Part shown: piece after piece, positions 33,988 to 43,175 of the stretch
Position numbering within the stretch: position 1 is the stretch's first letter
Layout: every line of letters begins with the position of its first letter
Assembly: GCA_001298545.1 (NCBI GenBank)
Contig: LJCX01000025.1
Coordinates: 62,001 to 126,000 of the forward strand
Direction of reading: 5' to 3'
DNA: 64,000 bases
Origin: Actinobacteria bacterium OV320
GTDB lineage: Bacteria > Actinomycetota > Actinomycetes > Streptomycetales > Streptomycetaceae
Notes under the pieces: generated by a model
What the model saw: only the letters and a program-made list of their open reading frames with translations
Database searches by the model: none
Told to the model about the DNA's origin: nothing
Program-made: the position numbers and the translations under genes

Positions 33988-34881
33988 TCAGCCGGCGGGC
34001 GCCGCCGGGACGGCCGCGGCCGGTGCCTCGACGGGCAGGGTCGGCAGGGTCAGACCGGCGCCGGCCAGCGTCGCGCTGACCAGGTCGAGCAGGCCGGACA
34101 CCACTCCCGTCACCGCCGGGGCGACCTGGCTGACGTCGAGGGACGTCGCGGCCGCGAGGAGAGCGGCGACCGCCTTGTCCAGCGCGGCGACGGCGTCGGA
34201 CACCGGGTCGGCGGCGGCCTTCGCCTTGGCGTCGTCACCGCCCTTGCTGAGCACGGGCTTGGCCGGCAGAGCGGCGGCCGCGTCGGCGGGCACCTCGGGC
34301 TTCGCCGGCAGCACGACAGCCGCGTCGGCGGGCACCTCGGGCTTCGCCGGCAGCACGACGGCCGGGTCGGCGGGCACCTCGGGCTTCGCCGGAACCGCGG
34401 CAGCGGGGTCGGCCGGCACCTCGGGCTTCGCCGGGACCTCGGCGGCCGGGTCGGCCGGCACCTCGGGCTTGGCCGGGACCTCGGCGGCCGGGTCGGCCGG
34501 CTCCGCCTCGGGGTCGGCCGGCGTCGCCGGGGTGGCCGGAGTGGCCGGGGTCGTCGGGGTCGTCACCGCGATCTTGGCGACGGCGGCCTTGACGGCGTCG
34601 CCGAGCTCGGTCGCCTGTTCGGCGGTGAGCTGACCGTCTTCGGCCTTGAGGACGGTGTTGAGCAGGTCGGTGACCGGGGTGAGCACAGTGCCGAGCTGAC
34701 CGAGGCCCTTGGCCTGGGCGAGCAGCGCGTCGACGCCGGCGACGGGCGTATTCGACGCCGCGGCGTTGTGCTTACGGGCAGCGGTTCCGTCGGCCGCCAT
34801 GGCGGTGGGAGCGGCGATGCCGAGGACGAGGGAGGCGCACAGTGCGGTAGAAGCAATACGCCGGACGGGCAGACCACGCAT
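33988..34881 (-). CDS. Secreted repeat protein with PAKPEVPADPA tandem repeats
   Basis: 297 aa from the ATG at 34881 (the longer frame to 34926 lacks a better site). A signal peptide ends AMAADG. An N-terminal helical part (about 40-110) has LLAQAKGLGQLGTVLTPVTD. A hydrophobic helix-rich C-terminus (about 215-290) has AVAALDKAVAALLAAATSL. Between them a TPATPATP stretch is followed by about seven copies of an 11-residue unit PAKPEVPADPA. The repeats should be rigid and Pro-rich like a cell-wall spacer, but no sortase signal is present. Function unknown; it lies among chaplin genes. Confidence 0.8.
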   Translation of the reverse strand: MRGLPVRRIASTALCASLVLGIAAPTAMAADGTAARKHNAAASNTPVAGVDALLAQAKGLGQLGTVLTPVTDLLNTVLKAEDGQLTAEQATELGDAVKAAVAKIAVTTPTTPATPATPATPADPEAEPADPAAEVPAKPEVPADPAAEVPAKPEVPADPAAAVPAKPEVPADPAVVLPAKPEVPADAAVVLPAKPEVPADAAAALPAKPVLSKGGDDAKAKAAADPVSDAVAALDKAVAALLAAATSLDVSQVAPAVTGVVSGLLDLVSATLAGAGLTLPTLPVEAPAAAVPAAPAG

Positions 34882-35090
34882 GGGGAAATCCTTTCGATTG
34901 CGTCGGGTCTCGTTTCCACCGTGCAAACAGTCGTCGCGCTCCGCAACAGATCGATCGCACTGAGTGACGTCCGGTCATCCGGCTTCCTCGCATCGCCCCT
35001 GGTGAGAAGGCCTGTCAAGGCTCGTCGAGCGTGTCGGGGCCACCTCCCCCCATTCGGGTCAGCACCTCCCGAAGACGCCCTCGGCAACGC

Positions 35091-35125
35091 GAACGGCCGC
35101 CCTCCTGGCGGGAGGGCGGCCGTTC
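35091..35125 (-). terminator. Terminator of chpF
   Basis: A 15-bp perfect stem, GAACGGCCGCCCTCC (35091-35105) with 35111-35125, 5-nt loop. Confidence 0.85.
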
Positions 35126-35169
35126 GGCGAAATGACGTGTCGTGACCTCGAAAAGGAAGGAGGGAGACG

Positions 35170-35409
35170 TCAGTCGTTGATGCAGGTGTTGCCGAACGCC
35201 GGGTTCAGCAGGCCGATCACGTTGATCGTGTTGCCACAGACGTTGACCGGGATGTGCACGGGAACCTGGACGACGTTGCCCGACAGCACGCCCGGGGAGT
35301 GCTCGGCGACGCCGTTCGCGCCACTGTCGGCGGCGGCGATGCCGGAGGCGCCGGCGACGGCCGCGGCGGCAACGGAGGTCAGGACCAGGCCCTTCGCGAT
35401 ACGCGACAT
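35170..35409 (-). CDS. chpF: Short chaplin ChpF-like
   Basis: 79 aa from the ATG at 35409 (MSRIAKG, AAGGAG nearby). The signal peptide ends GIAAAD. One chaplin domain has both cysteines (VVQVPVHIPVNVCGNTINVI, NPAFGNTCIND). It acts as an amyloid-forming hydrophobic coat protein of aerial hyphae. The order after melC agrees with chpF (SCO2705, from memory). The N-terminus is almost the same as that of chpG. Confidence 0.93.
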   Translation of the reverse strand: MSRIAKGLVLTSVAAAAVAGASGIAAADSGANGVAEHSPGVLSGNVVQVPVHIPVNVCGNTINVIGLLNPAFGNTCIND

Positions 35410-35647
35410 GGAGAGATGCTCCTTGGGGTTTTGACACAAACACCCGGGCGGGGATGCCCGGCGCTGAAGTCAACGCGCGGGATTCGCGGGGGTTGTGCCG
35501 CCAAACGAGTGATGTCACCGGACCTCGGCTTCACCATTCCGACACACTTGTCCGGTTTCTGCGGATTAATCCGGACAGCAGTTAGAGTTGCGCCCCATCC
35601 GACGCACGCCTATAGCAAGCAAATCGCACGAAAGGGCACCGCCGGTC

Positions 35648-36760
35648 ATGCGCAATTCCCTGGGTCCGCTGCTACGCCGCACAACAGTCGGCGTTCTCGC
35701 CCTCACCGCCCTCTGGGCACCCGGCGGCGCCCGGGCGGCCGGTGCGCCGCCCGCCGCGGAGGCGCAGCAACTCGCCTTCACACAGCGCTACCACGCGACT
35801 CAGCGCGGCGGGATCGTCCGCGCGGCCAACGCGGCCATCAGCTGCCGCACCACCACCACGCCCACGGGAAAGGCGGCGCCCGCCTGTCCCGCCGTGCGCC
35901 GGGGCGGGGCGGCCGTCAACAACGCCTTCGACATGTTCTACGTCGACGTGGACCGCGACCCGAACACCTACAACTCCTCCCGCGCCGAGGTCCGGCTCCC
36001 GCAGGGCGCGCGGGTGTCGTACGCGCGGCTGTACTGGGGCGGCAACCTGCGCGTCGGCGAGCAGAAGCCGCCGAAGGACAACGGGCGGGTGCTGATCGCC
36101 GAGCCCGGCGGGGAGTACAAGGCGGTGCTCGCGGACACGGTCGTCGGCCACCGGGTGGCCCAGGGCGCCGACGCCTTCCAGGCCTCCGCGGACGTCACCG
36201 CGTTGGTGCGCGCGAGCGGTCAGGGCCTGTACACGGTCGCCCAGATCAACGTGGCCATGGGCCGTTCGGCGGCCGGTGCGTGGGGCGGCTGGACGCTGGT
36301 CGTGGCGTACGAGAACCCGACGGAGCCGCTGCGCGACCTGTCCGTCTGGGACGGCTTCGACACCCTCGACTCCCCCGCGGGCAAGGAGATCCGGCTGCCC
36401 GGGCTCGCCATCCCGCAGGGCGCGGGCGGCCGGGCGGGGCTCGTCGCGTACGACGGCGACCGCGGCCGAACGGGTGATTCGCTCATGTTCTCGACCGGTG
36501 GCCGGCCGGCCGTCCCGCTCACGGACGCGGTCAACCCATCTGACGATGTGTTGAACTCCACGATCAGCGAGCCGGGGGAGGCTCCGGCGGCGCGTGTACC
36601 GGCGTACGTCAACACCCTCGGCTACGACTCCGATGTGTTCGATCTGAGCGACGGTTTGCGGCGCGGCGGTGACCAGCTGTCCGTCCGGCTCGTTTCCCAC
36701 CGGGACGCGGCGTGGGCCGGGGCGCTCTTCGTCGCCGTCGACACACGGAAGAAGCAGTAG
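35648..36760 (+). CDS. Secreted DUF3344-like beta-rich protein
   Basis: 370 aa from the ATG at 35648; an in-frame ATG at 35588 would precede the signal with a basic leader. The signal peptide is TTVGVLALTALWAPGGARA. The mature part has strand-rich motifs (FDMFYVDVDRDPNTYNSSRA, VSYARLYWGGNLRV, WGGWTLVVAYENP, LFVAVDTRKKQ) that I associate with secreted DUF3344/DUF11-neighbour proteins of actinomycetes. There is no sortase signal or catalytic motif. It is transcribed towards the polysaccharide genes and may be their first member or an independent surface protein. Confidence 0.7.
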   Translation: MRNSLGPLLRRTTVGVLALTALWAPGGARAAGAPPAAEAQQLAFTQRYHATQRGGIVRAANAAISCRTTTTPTGKAAPACPAVRRGGAAVNNAFDMFYVDVDRDPNTYNSSRAEVRLPQGARVSYARLYWGGNLRVGEQKPPKDNGRVLIAEPGGEYKAVLADTVVGHRVAQGADAFQASADVTALVRASGQGLYTVAQINVAMGRSAAGAWGGWTLVVAYENPTEPLRDLSVWDGFDTLDSPAGKEIRLPGLAIPQGAGGRAGLVAYDGDRGRTGDSLMFSTGGRPAVPLTDAVNPSDDVLNSTISEPGEAPAARVPAYVNTLGYDSDVFDLSDGLRRGGDQLSVRLVSHRDAAWAGALFVAVDTRKKQ

Positions 36761-36809
36761 GCGCGTTCCCGCCCGTCCCGAGCGCCACCGTGAGCGAGGA
36801 AACCGCGCA

Positions 36810-37985
36810 ATGCACCAGCCAGAACCCGACGCCAGACCGCGGGTCCTGCATCTCACCCAGCCCGTGGACGGCGGGGTCGCCCGGGTCGTGACGGATCTGA
36901 CGCGGGCCCAGCTCGCGGACGGACTGCACGTCACCGTGGCCTGCCCGGCCGGCCGGCTCGCCGGGGACCTGCGGTCCCTGGGCGCGGACGTGCGGCACTG
37001 GGCGGCGAGCCGGTCGCCGGGTCCCTCGCTCCCCGGTGAGGTACGACGGCTCGTACGCCTGCTCGCCGAGGTACGCCCCGATCTGGTGCACGCGCACAGC
37101 GCGAAGGCCGGACTGGCCGGGCGGCTCGCGGTACGCGGGCGGATCCCGACCGTGTTCCAGCCGCACGCCTGGTCCTTCGAGGCGGTGGGCGGGACCACCG
37201 CGGCCCTGGCACTCAAGTGGGAGCGGTTCGGAGCCCGTTGGGCGGACCGGCTGGTGTGTGTGAGCGAGGCGGAGCACACCACAGGCCTGCGCGCCCGGAT
37301 CGGCGGGCAGGTCAGCGTCATCCCCAACGGCATCGATCCCGAGCGCTTCCACCCGGCCTCCGTCGACACCGTACGGGCCTCCCTCCTGCCCGAACTCGCC
37401 CCGGCCGCCCCGCTGGTGGTGTGCGTGGGGCGGCTGTGCCGGCAGAAGGGGCAGGACGTCCTGCTGACGGCGTGGACGGACATCGCACGGAAGGTGCCCG
37501 GCGCCCGGCTGGTCCTGGTCGGCGACGGCCCGGACGGGGAGCGGCTCCGGTCGCGTGCGCCGGAGTCGGTGCTGTTCGCCGGGGCCGTCGCCGATGCCGT
37601 GCCCTGGTACCAGGCCGCCGACCTGGTCGTGCTGCCCTCGCGCTGGGAGGGCATGGCACTGGCCCCGCTGGAGGCGCTGGCCTGCGGGCGGCCCGTGGTG
37701 GTGACCGACGTGGACGGCGCCCGGGAGAGCCTGCCGACCGCGCTCGCGCCCCGCTGTCTGGTACCGGCCGAAGACCCGGCGGCGCTGGCCGGTGCCGTCG
37801 CCGGACTGCTGCTCGACCCGCTGCTGCGCGAGTCGCTCGGCCAGCAGGGACGCCGGCACGTCCTGACCACGCACGACGTGCGGCGCACGGCCGGGGCGGT
37901 CGCGGGCGTGTACCGCGAACTGCTCACGACCCCACAAGGGGCGCGCGTCGCGCCCACCGAGTGCAGGGAGTCCATCCACTCGTGA
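36810..37985 (+). CDS. Glycosyltransferase family 4
   Basis: 391 aa from the ATG at 36810. GT-B fold: the N-terminal domain has QPVDGGVARVVTDLTRAQL and LVHAHSAKAGLAGRLAVR. The nucleotide-sugar domain has VIPNGIDPERF, VVCVGRLCRQKGQDVLLTAW and the E-x7-E element SRWEGMALAPLEALACGRPV. It adds a sugar to a lipid-linked or growing glycan at the inner membrane face. The stop overlaps the next start (GTGA). It is the first transferase of the exopolysaccharide run. Confidence 0.9.
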   Translation: MHQPEPDARPRVLHLTQPVDGGVARVVTDLTRAQLADGLHVTVACPAGRLAGDLRSLGADVRHWAASRSPGPSLPGEVRRLVRLLAEVRPDLVHAHSAKAGLAGRLAVRGRIPTVFQPHAWSFEAVGGTTAALALKWERFGARWADRLVCVSEAEHTTGLRARIGGQVSVIPNGIDPERFHPASVDTVRASLLPELAPAAPLVVCVGRLCRQKGQDVLLTAWTDIARKVPGARLVLVGDGPDGERLRSRAPESVLFAGAVADAVPWYQAADLVVLPSRWEGMALAPLEALACGRPVVVTDVDGARESLPTALAPRCLVPAEDPAALAGAVAGLLLDPLLRESLGQQGRRHVLTTHDVRRTAGAVAGVYRELLTTPQGARVAPTECRESIHS

Positions 37986-39397
37986 CTGCGGAAAGCACCG
38001 TCCCCTCTCCCGGCGCGCAGCCCGGGTACTCGCCCGTCTCGGTCATTCCGCGACGGGAGAGCGGAGCGGGATTCCGGTTCCCCACCCGGCGGCCCCCGGC
38101 TCGCCCCGCGTCGCCGCTGCCGCTGCTGTTCACCGACGGCCTCGCCACGTTCGTGGGCGCGCTGGCACTGACCGGGGCGCAGCGCCGCCCCCTGCTGGTG
38201 GCCCTGCTGGTGGCGGCGACCATATTGCTGCGCCCGCAACGACCACGTCCGGTGGTGGGGGTACTGGACGAACTGCCCACCGTCTGCGGCCGGATCGCGG
38301 TGGCCTGGCTGGCGCTGGGCACGCTCGTCGCGGCGTGGAACCCGGCCCACGCGCTGTCGGTCCGCACGCTGCTCCTCGGGTGCGCGGCGCAGGCCGCGGC
38401 CGGCTGCGCGGGCCGCGCGCTGGTGTATCTGCGGCACCGCCGGGCGCTGCTGCGCCGTCCGCACGCCGCGCTCGTCATCGGCCCCGCCGCGACCGCGCAG
38501 CGGGTGGCCGCCGCCGTGCTGCGGCACCCCAGGTCCGGGGTCCGGCCGGTGGGCATCGTGGCCGAACGGCCGGACGGCGCCGACGGACTGCCCGTGCTGA
38601 CCACGGGTCAGGAGGTGCAGCGGGCCCTCATCCAGAACGGCGTCCGGGACGTGCTGTGCGTCCACCCCGCCGTACGGACCGTGCAGGGTCCGCTGCTGCG
38701 GGCGCTCGCCGAGTCGGGCTGCGCGGTGTGGGAGGTCGACGCCGACACCCCCTCGTACGCGAGCCGCGAACAGCTCGCCGGGTTCTCCTGCCGGCGTCTC
38801 GACATGGGCGCCCGGCGCCGGGGCAGCCTCGGCAAGCGGCTGCTGGACATCGCGGTCTCCGGGGCGTTGCTCCTGCTGCTGAGCCCGCTGCTGGCGATGT
38901 GCGCGGTGGTGCTGCGGCTGACCGACGGGCCCGGGGTCGTCTTCCGGCAGGAGCGCATCGGCAAGGACGGCCGGCCCTTCACCTTGCTGAAGTTCCGCAC
39001 CCACCGCCCGGTCGACGAGCACGAGGCCGCGACCCGGTGGAGCGTGGCCGGCGAGCGGGAGATGAGCCGCTTCTGCCGCTTCCTGCGCCAGACCTCGCTG
39101 GACGAGCTGCTCCAGCTGTGGAACGTCCTGTGCGGCGACATGAGCCTGGTCGGCCCGCGCCCCGAACGCCCCTACTTCGTCGGTCAGTTCAGCCAGACCT
39201 ACCCCGGCTACGCGGCCCGCCACCGGATGCAGACCGGCATCACCGGCCTCGCCCAGGTCCAGGGGCTGCGCGGCGACACCTCGATCGAGGACCGGGCCCG
39301 CTTCGACAACGCGTACATCGACAACTGGTCGCTGTGGCAGGACATCTGCATCCTGCTGCGCACCGCGGCCGCCCTCGTGCGACCGACCGGGAGCTGA
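37982..39397 (+). CDS. Polyprenyl-phosphate sugar-1-phosphate transferase (exopolysaccharide priming enzyme)
   Basis: 471 aa; GTG start overlapping the upstream gene. Four N-terminal membrane helices and a CoA-binding-like domain (ALVIGPAATAQRVAAAVLRH) precede the catalytic domain from about 300. That domain has the membrane helix LLDIAVSGALLLLLSPLLAM, FRQERIGKDGRPFTLLKFRT, LRQTSLDELLQLWNVLCGDM, SLVGPRPERPYF and GITGLAQVQGLRG. This is the PssY/WcaJ/WbaP family, which starts repeat-unit synthesis by putting a sugar phosphate on undecaprenyl phosphate. The usual Lys-Phe-Arg-(S/T) and Asp-Glu motifs are intact. Confidence 0.93.
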   Translation: MTAESTVPSPGAQPGYSPVSVIPRRESGAGFRFPTRRPPARPASPLPLLFTDGLATFVGALALTGAQRRPLLVALLVAATILLRPQRPRPVVGVLDELPTVCGRIAVAWLALGTLVAAWNPAHALSVRTLLLGCAAQAAAGCAGRALVYLRHRRALLRRPHAALVIGPAATAQRVAAAVLRHPRSGVRPVGIVAERPDGADGLPVLTTGQEVQRALIQNGVRDVLCVHPAVRTVQGPLLRALAESGCAVWEVDADTPSYASREQLAGFSCRRLDMGARRRGSLGKRLLDIAVSGALLLLLSPLLAMCAVVLRLTDGPGVVFRQERIGKDGRPFTLLKFRTHRPVDEHEAATRWSVAGEREMSRFCRFLRQTSLDELLQLWNVLCGDMSLVGPRPERPYFVGQFSQTYPGYAARHRMQTGITGLAQVQGLRGDTSIEDRARFDNAYIDNWSLWQDICILLRTAAALVRPTGS

Positions 39398-39404
39398 ATC
39401 GCCG

Positions 39405-40715
39405 ATGACCCTCGCCCTGCCCCTGCCCCGCGCCCGGACGCTGTCACCGGTCCTGCCCGTGGTCGCCGTGGTCGCCCTGCTCGGCCTGCCGATCGGCCCC
39501 GGCGGCGAGGGCGGCGCCGGACCGGCCGCCGCGCTGTCCGCGCTGGTCGTGCTGTTCTGCGCGGTCCGGCTGCTGCGGCAGCGGCGGCGCCCGCTCTCCC
39601 GTACGGCCGCCCTGGTGCTCGGACTGCCGGTGGTCGGGCTCGCGCTCGCCGCGATGGGCGCGTCCTCGCCGGGGGCGGGGCTCTCCGGCCTGGGCCGCTA
39701 CCTCCAGATCTTCGTGCTCGTCCCGGCCGCCGTCGTTCTGCTCGTCCGCGACCGGGCCGACTTCCGGGTGCTGGCCTGGTCGTTCGTCGGGCTCGCGGGG
39801 TGGCAGGGGGCGGTCGGCGTCCACCAGTTCGTCACCGGGACCGGCGCCTCCTACCAGGGCGAGAACATCCGGGCGGTCGGCACCTTCGGGCCGCAGGACG
39901 TGATGGGCATGGCGACCGTCGTGGCGTTCGGCCTGATCTGCGCCGTCGGGCTGGCACTCGGCCGGACCCCGGTACGGCAGCGGGTGATCGCCGCCTGCTC
40001 GGCGCTCGCGCTGCTGGTGCCGCTCGCGCTCTCCTTCAGCCGGGGCGCGTGGATCGCGACCGTGCTGACCTGCGCGATCCAGCTGGCGCTCGCCGGGCCG
40101 CGGCGGGCACTGAAGGTGGGCGCGGTGACGGCCGCGGCCGGGGTGATCCTGGTGGGCGGCTTCGGGGTCGGCTCGGCGATGCTCCAGGAGCGCGTCACCA
40201 GCATCACGCAGGTCAGGGACGCGCCCGACCAGTCGGTGACCGACCGGTACACGATGTGGGCGGCCGCGGTCGGCATGTGGCGCGACCAGCCGCTGACCGG
40301 CGTCGGGATGAAGGGCTTCCCCGAGCACCGCGACGGCCACGCCTCGCTCGCGCTGTCCTCCGGCAGCGACACCGACGGCGGGGGCGGCGGGTTCGTCAAG
40401 CAGCCGCTGCTCTCCCCGCACAACATGTACCTGCTGATCCTCAGCGAGCAGGGCCTGATCGGGCTGCTCGCCCTCGCGGGCGGCTGGCTGGCGATGCTGG
40501 CCTGCGGGCTGCGCGGATGGTTCCGGGTCCGGCACTCCGGACCCGGCCTCGACTGTGCGCTCGTCGCCTGCGGCCTGCTGATCTGGCAGCTCGTGGACTT
40601 CACGTACGCCGACATCGGCGGCCCGTCGACGGTGCTGACCGCCGTCGTCTTCGGGGCCGTGGCCTGGTGGGCGCTGGTCGGCGCCGGCGGCCGCGAGGAG
40701 GCGCTCGCCCGATGA
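39405..40715 (+). CDS. O-antigen ligase / Wzy-like polysaccharide polymerase
   Basis: 436 aa with about ten to twelve hydrophobic helices. A large extracytoplasmic loop carries GTFGPQDVMGMATVVAFGLI before it and LTGVGMKGFPEHRDG with SPHNMYLLILSEQGLIGLLA after it, which is the Wzy_C/WaaL signature with its conserved His-Asn. It should polymerise or ligate undecaprenyl-linked repeat units on the outer face. It lies between the priming transferase and a flippase, with 4-bp coupling to the latter. Confidence 0.88.
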   Translation: MTLALPLPRARTLSPVLPVVAVVALLGLPIGPGGEGGAGPAAALSALVVLFCAVRLLRQRRRPLSRTAALVLGLPVVGLALAAMGASSPGAGLSGLGRYLQIFVLVPAAVVLLVRDRADFRVLAWSFVGLAGWQGAVGVHQFVTGTGASYQGENIRAVGTFGPQDVMGMATVVAFGLICAVGLALGRTPVRQRVIAACSALALLVPLALSFSRGAWIATVLTCAIQLALAGPRRALKVGAVTAAAGVILVGGFGVGSAMLQERVTSITQVRDAPDQSVTDRYTMWAAAVGMWRDQPLTGVGMKGFPEHRDGHASLALSSGSDTDGGGGGFVKQPLLSPHNMYLLILSEQGLIGLLALAGGWLAMLACGLRGWFRVRHSGPGLDCALVACGLLIWQLVDFTYADIGGPSTVLTAVVFGAVAWWALVGAGGREEALAR

Positions 40716-42448
40716 CGGTCACCCCTCCCCGGACGCCTCGCACGGACGGTCCCGCCTCCGTGCCGTCGGCGCGGTCCGCCGCCCGGTCCGGGGAGACGGC
40801 CGACGCGACCGCCGACGCAGCAGCGGCGGCAGCGGCGGCGGCGGCCGACGAGAAGGAGAGCGGCGGGCAGGAGGGCGGCGAACTCCCCCAGGCCTCCCGT
40901 CGGTTCCTCGCCAAGGCCACGCTCGTCACCGCCGTCCTCTCGGTCGCCGGGGCCCTGCTCGGGCTGGTGCGGGACCAGGCGCTGGCCCGGCTGTTCGGGG
41001 CGGGCAGCGACACCGACGCCTTCCTGGTGGCGTGGACGGTGCCCGAGTTCGCGGCCACGCTGCTCATCGAGGACGGGCTCGCGTTCGCCCTGATCCCGGC
41101 GTTCAGCATGGCGCTGGCCCGCCGCGCCCAGGGCGCCCCCGGCGACCCGGTCCGCGCCCTGGTCGCCGGTACGCTGCCCCGCCTGTCGCTGGCCTTCGTC
41201 GCGGTGGGCGCCCTGTTCATCGGCCTGGCACCGCAGTTGGTCGAGGTCCTCGCCCCGGGCCTGCCCGACCCCGCGCTCGCCGTCGACTGCACCCGGCTCA
41301 CCGCCACCTGCGTGGTGAGCTTCGGGCTCGCCGGGTACTGCAGCGCCGCCCTGCGCGCGCACCGGCGGTACGGAGCTCCCGCGGCGATCTACGTCGCCTA
41401 CAACGTCGGCATCATCACCGGGATGTTCGTGCTCGGCGGGCGCTGGGGGGTGCGCTCGGCGGCGGCCGGGGTCGCGGTCGGCGGGCTGCTGATGGTCCTC
41501 GTCCAGCTGCCCTCCCTGCTGCGTCGGCTGAGGAAGCGCGGGCCGGCCGAGGAGGCCTCCGCGCAGGAGGAGGCCCGGCCCCTCGACACCCTGCTCCTCA
41601 CGACCGTGCTCCTGTTCGCGCTGTGCCGGCAGTCCCAGGTCCTCATCGAGCGCTTTCTCGCCTCGCAGCTGCCGGCCGGGGCGATCTCGCACCTGAACTA
41701 CGCCCAGAAGGTCGCGCAGATGCCGATGATGCTGTCGGTGATGGTCTGCACGGTCACCTTCCCGGTGGTCGCGCGGGCGCTGGCCGAGGGGGACACCGAA
41801 CGGGCCCGCTCCCGGGTGGAGCGGGATCTGGCGCTGGCCGCGTGTGTCGTGCTGCTGGGCACGGCCGCGGTGCTGGTCTGCTCGCCGCAGATCATCGAGG
41901 TCCTCTTCCAGCGGGGCGCGTTCACCGCGAAGGACACGGCGGCGACGGCGGGCGTGATGCGGGTGTACGCGCTCGGTCTGCTCGGCCAGACCCTGGTGGG
42001 CGTGCTGGTCCGCTCGTACTTCTCGGCCGGCCGGGGCTCCTGGTACCCGGTCGGCGCGATGGCCTCCGGGATCGTCGTGACCTCCTGGATCGGCGCGCTC
42101 GGCGTCGGCACCTGGGGCGTGTACGGGATCGCCGCCGCCAACGCGATCGGCATCACCGTCACCGCCCTCGTCCTGCTGGCCGGGATGGGTCCGCGCAGCG
42201 TTCCGGTCGAGGTCCGGGGCGTGCTGCGCGAACTGAGCCGCCCGGTGCGGGCGGCCCTGGTGGCCACCCTGGCGGGGTCCTTCGCCGCCGGACGGTTCAC
42301 CGACCCCCTGTCCGGTCTGGCCGCCGGGGGGCTCACCGTGGCCGTCGTCTTCCTGCTGCTCGGCCGTGCCCTGGGCTCCCAGGGCGTCGTCTCCGCACTC
42401 CGTTCCGTACGTTCCGCGACCCGAAGGTTCTCCCATGTCCGCTCCTGA
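40712..42448 (+). CDS. MurJ/MviN-type lipid-linked oligosaccharide flippase
   Basis: 578 aa. The first 60 residues are a disordered Ala/Glu-rich cytosolic tail. About 14 hydrophobic helices follow. MviN signatures include LGLVRDQALARLFGAGSDTD, IPAFSMALARRA, NYAQKVAQMPMMLSVMV and VRSYFSAGRGSWYPV. MOP-superfamily flippases move lipid-linked precursors across the membrane. In this cluster it takes the place of a Wzx protein, so an exopolysaccharide intermediate is a likelier cargo than lipid II. The Arg in LVRDQ and the central cationic site fit MurJ-like transport. Confidence 0.88.
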   Translation: MTVTPPRTPRTDGPASVPSARSAARSGETADATADAAAAAAAAAADEKESGGQEGGELPQASRRFLAKATLVTAVLSVAGALLGLVRDQALARLFGAGSDTDAFLVAWTVPEFAATLLIEDGLAFALIPAFSMALARRAQGAPGDPVRALVAGTLPRLSLAFVAVGALFIGLAPQLVEVLAPGLPDPALAVDCTRLTATCVVSFGLAGYCSAALRAHRRYGAPAAIYVAYNVGIITGMFVLGGRWGVRSAAAGVAVGGLLMVLVQLPSLLRRLRKRGPAEEASAQEEARPLDTLLLTTVLLFALCRQSQVLIERFLASQLPAGAISHLNYAQKVAQMPMMLSVMVCTVTFPVVARALAEGDTERARSRVERDLALAACVVLLGTAAVLVCSPQIIEVLFQRGAFTAKDTAATAGVMRVYALGLLGQTLVGVLVRSYFSAGRGSWYPVGAMASGIVVTSWIGALGVGTWGVYGIAAANAIGITVTALVLLAGMGPRSVPVEVRGVLRELSRPVRAALVATLAGSFAAGRFTDPLSGLAAGGLTVAVVFLLLGRALGSQGVVSALRSVRSATRRFSHVRS

Positions 42449-43175
42449 CAACAGCAGACGCACTCCCGTCCCGTGGGTGGCGATGTACCACTCCGTGGGG
42501 GACTGCTCCGAGGATCCGTACCGCATCACCGTCACCCCCGAGCGGCTGGAGAAGCAGCTGATGTGGCTGCGCCGGCGCGGGCTGCGCGGCGTCTCCATGG
42601 CGAAACTGCTCGCCGCCCGCGCCCGGGGCGAGGGCCGCAACCTGGTCGGTCTCACCTTCGACGACGGGTACGCCGACTTCCTCACCGAGGCGCTGCCCGT
42701 GCTGCGCCGCCACCGCTGCACGGCCACCCTGTTCGTGCTGCCCGGCCGGCTCGGCGGCGACAACGCCTGGGACCCGCTGGGCCCGCGCAAGCCGCTGCTG
42801 ACCGCCGACGGCATCTGCCGCGCGGCCTACGAGGGCGTCGAGATCGGCTCGCACGGCCTCACCCACGTCGATCTGACCAAGGCCGACGACCTCACCCTCA
42901 AGACGGAGACCGTCGAGAGCCGCGCGGCCCTCACCGCGTTGCTCGGCACCGAGGTCGACGGCTTCTGCTACCCGTACGGGACGATCGACCAGCGCGCCAT
43001 GGACGCCGTGCGCGAAGCCGGTTACGGCTACGCCTGCGCGATCGACCCCGGCTCGCTGAACGGCCTCCACGCCCTTCCCCGCCTGCACATCGGGCAGAAC
43101 GACAACTTCCTCCGCATGCACGTGAAGTACCGGCTGCACCGGTTGCGCCGGCAGCCCGTCGAGGGGCTGCGGTGA
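42435..43175 (+). CDS. Polysaccharide deacetylase (CE4/NodB-like)
   Basis: 246 aa from the ATG at 42435, overlapping the flippase gene by 14 bp. NodB motifs: WVAMYHSVGD, LTFDDGYADFLTEALPVL (motif 1, TFDDG), EIGSHGLTHVDL (motif 2, H-S/T-x-x-H with the metal-binding His), FCYPYGTIDQRAM and a late HIGQNDN. It removes N-acetyl groups from amino sugars in the glycan. No signal peptide is visible, so it probably acts on the lipid-linked precursor or on the cytosolic side. Confidence 0.9.
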   Translation: MSAPDNSRRTPVPWVAMYHSVGDCSEDPYRITVTPERLEKQLMWLRRRGLRGVSMAKLLAARARGEGRNLVGLTFDDGYADFLTEALPVLRRHRCTATLFVLPGRLGGDNAWDPLGPRKPLLTADGICRAAYEGVEIGSHGLTHVDLTKADDLTLKTETVESRAALTALLGTEVDGFCYPYGTIDQRAMDAVREAGYGYACAIDPGSLNGLHALPRLHIGQNDNFLRMHVKYRLHRLRRQPVEGLR

